Origin: an uncultured Tenacibaculum sp. | GTDB lineage: Bacteria > Bacteroidota > Bacteroidia > Flavobacteriales > Flavobacteriaceae | NCBI GenBank assembly: GCA_947498055.1 | Contig: CANMJA010000008.1 | Span: 1-64,000, forward strand | Direction: 5' to 3' | DNA length: 64,000 bases | Shown: positions 62,305 through 64,000 of the stretch, piece by piece | How positions within the stretch are numbered: position 1 is the stretch's first letter | How the letters are laid out: every line of letters starts with the position of its first letter | Notes under the pieces: generated by a model | Told to the model about the DNA's origin: nothing | Databases searched by the model: none | The model's input: the letters and a program-made list of their open reading frames with translations, nothing else | Program-made: the position numbers and the translations under genes

Positions 62305-63069
62305 CTAAATAATGAAATCATATCTAAAATTATCATAATTCTTTTTACTTCCTTTTAAAATTCCATTAATCCTTTCAACTATAACCAATCCTTCCTCTTC
62401 ATCATTTAAACTAATTATTAATTCTCCTTTTTCATTCCAAAAAGCACTTTTCCCTCCTGCTTTGGTATTCCAATGTTCTCCACAAAAATTACTCATCAAA
62501 ATTGGCAATGCATATTTTTGTGCATACATTTTTAATTCTTCGTGTCCTTTTTCTATTCCTTCTTTAGAAAAAAATATACTTGGTAAGTACAAAGTAGCTT
62601 TATCTTTTTTAGCTTGCTTAGGATGTGCTTCTTTATCGATATCAGCACAAATAGCAAATGCTAATTTCTCTTCTCCAATATTAATTTGTGGATTGTATAA
62701 AAATGAGCTTTCATAAAAAACTTCTTCTCCTAAATGTAAATATTGTTTGGTATACACCTCTTCTACTCCATTTGGCTTTATAATGAATGATCCTATATAT
62801 AATTTTTTTTCTAATACAATTGGTGCTCCTACAATTATAATAATATTATGAAGGGCAGCTATTTCTCTTAGCGAATTTAATCTTGAATCATTTTTAGAAA
62901 AAGCTAACATAGCTCCCTCTTCTCTACAATAACCAGTTATAGACATTTCTGGAAAAATTATCACATCTACTTTTTCTTTTACTGCTACATTAATTAACTT
63001 AATGTGTGTTTTAATGTTATTATTTATTAAACCTATAGTAACATCTATTTGAGCAGCTGCTATTTTCAT
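62305..63069 (-). CDS. Carbon-nitrogen hydrolase (nitrilase superfamily)
   Basis: 254 aa with the Glu-Lys-Cys triad: E41 in IIFPEMSITGY, K108 in YTKQYLHLGEE and C141 in FAICADID. Length fits a stand-alone amidase/omega-amidase-like enzyme. The natural substrate cannot be deduced. Its ATG overlaps the stop of the membrane protein gene upstream (ends share 63069), indicating coupling. Confidence 0.9.
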   Translation of the reverse strand: MKIAAAQIDVTIGLINNNIKTHIKLINVAVKEKVDVIIFPEMSITGYCREEGAMLAFSKNDSRLNSLREIAALHNIIIIVGAPIVLEKKLYIGSFIIKPNGVEEVYTKQYLHLGEEVFYESSFLYNPQINIGEEKLAFAICADIDKEAHPKQAKKDKATLYLPSIFFSKEGIEKGHEELKMYAQKYALPILMSNFCGEHWNTKAGGKSAFWNEKGELIISLNDEEEGLVIVERINGILKGSKKNYDNFRYDFII

Positions 63070-64000
63070 TAAAATATTGATTTTTTATATTCTTCTAATA
63101 AAGCTTCGTCAATTAATATATGTTCTGGTAAAATTCGAAGTCTGTATTTACTTTCTCCTATAAATGTTATTAAATCTTTTCGTTCCAACTTATTATCGTT
63201 CTGTAAAGTTAAAATTGAATTGATGTTATCTATAATTCGTGTTAAATACGTCTGACTTTTAATTTCTCCTCCTGAATTTACTATAATAACTTGTTCATTA
63301 GGTTCTAAAAATTTCCTTTTATAAGCAAAGTTTAATAAGTTTTTGTATTGTGTTGTTTTAGATCCGAAATCTATTTTCTCTTGAATAATTCCTTTGGATG
63401 GAATGGTTAGTTCTATTAATGACCAATCTAAAAACTTAATTTTTATCTCGTTTGGTTTTGGTGTATTTGCTAATTGAATCACCCAACTGGTTGCTAACAC
63501 TAAGAAAATTGCCACTAAAGAGGTTTTGGTTATAATTCGTACTAGTTGATTTATAAAATCGTTATCTAATATTGTAAATACATCTGATAATTGAGAAACA
63601 AATAATAAAAAAACTACGATAACTGCTATTGTTGCTACTATTTTTAAATCTCTGAACACAAAAGTTCTATAAAAAGAGATTCCCATTAAGAAACATAAGA
63701 ATGTGGTTAATAAAAAATCTGGAAGTGCAATTAATTTGACTCCATTAAAAGATTGATTTTCTATAAAAAATGACAGACTTATTGTTATGGAAGCTACTAG
63801 AAATATAATTATTGAAATAATTCTAACATTTTTCTCATTTCTATAAATAAATTTTGGCGCATCATACACATAATACAGTGCTAATAACCAAAATAAGTTA
63901 TTTAATGTAGATAAAATATTAACTCCTATTTGGTAACTCAGTGTATTTTGAAACAAGCCATAATTTGCTATAAAAGCCCAACTACCAGAGCCAACCCAAA
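63069..64000 (-). CDS. Multi-spanning membrane protein, 5' end beyond window
   Basis: The frame stays open to the right edge: upstream of a possible TTG at 63956 it continues as WVGSGSWAFIANYG, so the real start lies outside the window. About seven membrane helices occupy the first 175 residues. A cytosolic tail follows (IKFLDWSLIELTIPSKGIIQEKIDFGSKTTQYKNLLNFAYKRKF), ending RILPEHILIDEALLEEYKKSIF. No family recognised. Coupled to the nitrilase gene, which suggests a shared pathway. Confidence 0.75.
   Translation of the reverse strand, partial: WVGSGSWAFIANYGLFQNTLSYQIGVNILSTLNNLFWLLALYYVYDAPKFIYRNEKNVRIISIIIFLVASITISLSFFIENQSFNGVKLIALPDFLLTTFLCFLMGISFYRTFVFRDLKIVATIAVIVVFLLFVSQLSDVFTILDNDFINQLVRIITKTSLVAIFLVLATSWVIQLANTPKPNEIKIKFLDWSLIELTIPSKGIIQEKIDFGSKTTQYKNLLNFAYKRKFLEPNEQVIIVNSGGEIKSQTYLTRIIDNINSILTLQNDNKLERKDLITFIGESKYRLRILPEHILIDEALLEEYKKSIF

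Overview
The window looks like a chromosomal segment of a low-GC marine Flavobacteriaceae-type Bacteroidota (Tenacibaculum/Polaribacter-like; inference). The support is: very AT-rich DNA, repeated TAnnTTTG -7 promoter elements, type IX secretion (T9SS) signatures, families typical of the phylum (DUF5683, DUF4834, WbqC, YfhO, DUF4159, DUF6428), and the gene order parA-parB-DUF5683-dapB-lepB-wbqC. I saw no rRNA, tRNA, CRISPR array or prophage.

Layout. 1-2747 (minus) is the N-terminal part of a giant secreted protein with calcium-binding thrombospondin type 3 repeats, preceded by a strongly structured leader. 3190-9580 holds a cysteine desulfurase, an Smr protein, an ArsC-like phosphatase, two tandem polyphosphate kinases (PPK2), an LpxR-like lipid A deacylase and dnaN. 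9678-11769 is a T9SS subtilase overlapping a partner lipoprotein. 12063-17255 is the parAB-to-wbqC operon. 17589-18330 has a Crp-family regulator and a candidate small RNA. 18325-25672 (minus) is a six-gene surface-polysaccharide operon. 25805-30281 has an outer-membrane protein with a K/E-rich tail, an acetyltransferase, rsmE and a membrane-anchored AraC regulator. 30288-30670 contains no gene but two candidate small RNAs, each with its own promoter and terminator.

31655-33827 is a MarR regulator and three small enzymes, with matching operators in two promoters. 33954-36114 is an accessory stretch: orphan lipoprotein, orphan membrane protein, nested hairpins and a decayed SH3-domain gene. 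36115-42658 has a GNAT, a Crp regulator, a GH3/beta-lactamase fusion, an exonuclease and a third PPK2. 42759-47672 includes a DUF1223 protein, a flavodoxin, a tail-fibre-like surface protein ending in an 11-copy 7-bp repeat, and an arsR-arsC-DUF6428 operon. 47851-57377 is mostly core: dnaK, pyrE, birA, rsfS-ftsH-LUD-cdsA-acbp-yceI. 57735-64000 has a peptide transporter, an inactivated IS200/IS605 element, a PQQ-propeller protein, a nitrilase and a truncated membrane protein.

The most interesting unexplained material is in the non-coding DNA: the small RNA array at 30.3-30.7 kb, the candidate RNA at 18.25 kb whose first loop is fully complementary to a loop of the second array RNA, the closed leader domain at 2.8-2.95 kb, and a terminator-like hairpin inside the first codons of the subtilase gene. 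All of these were found by reading the sequence; no folding, database or expression analysis was run.
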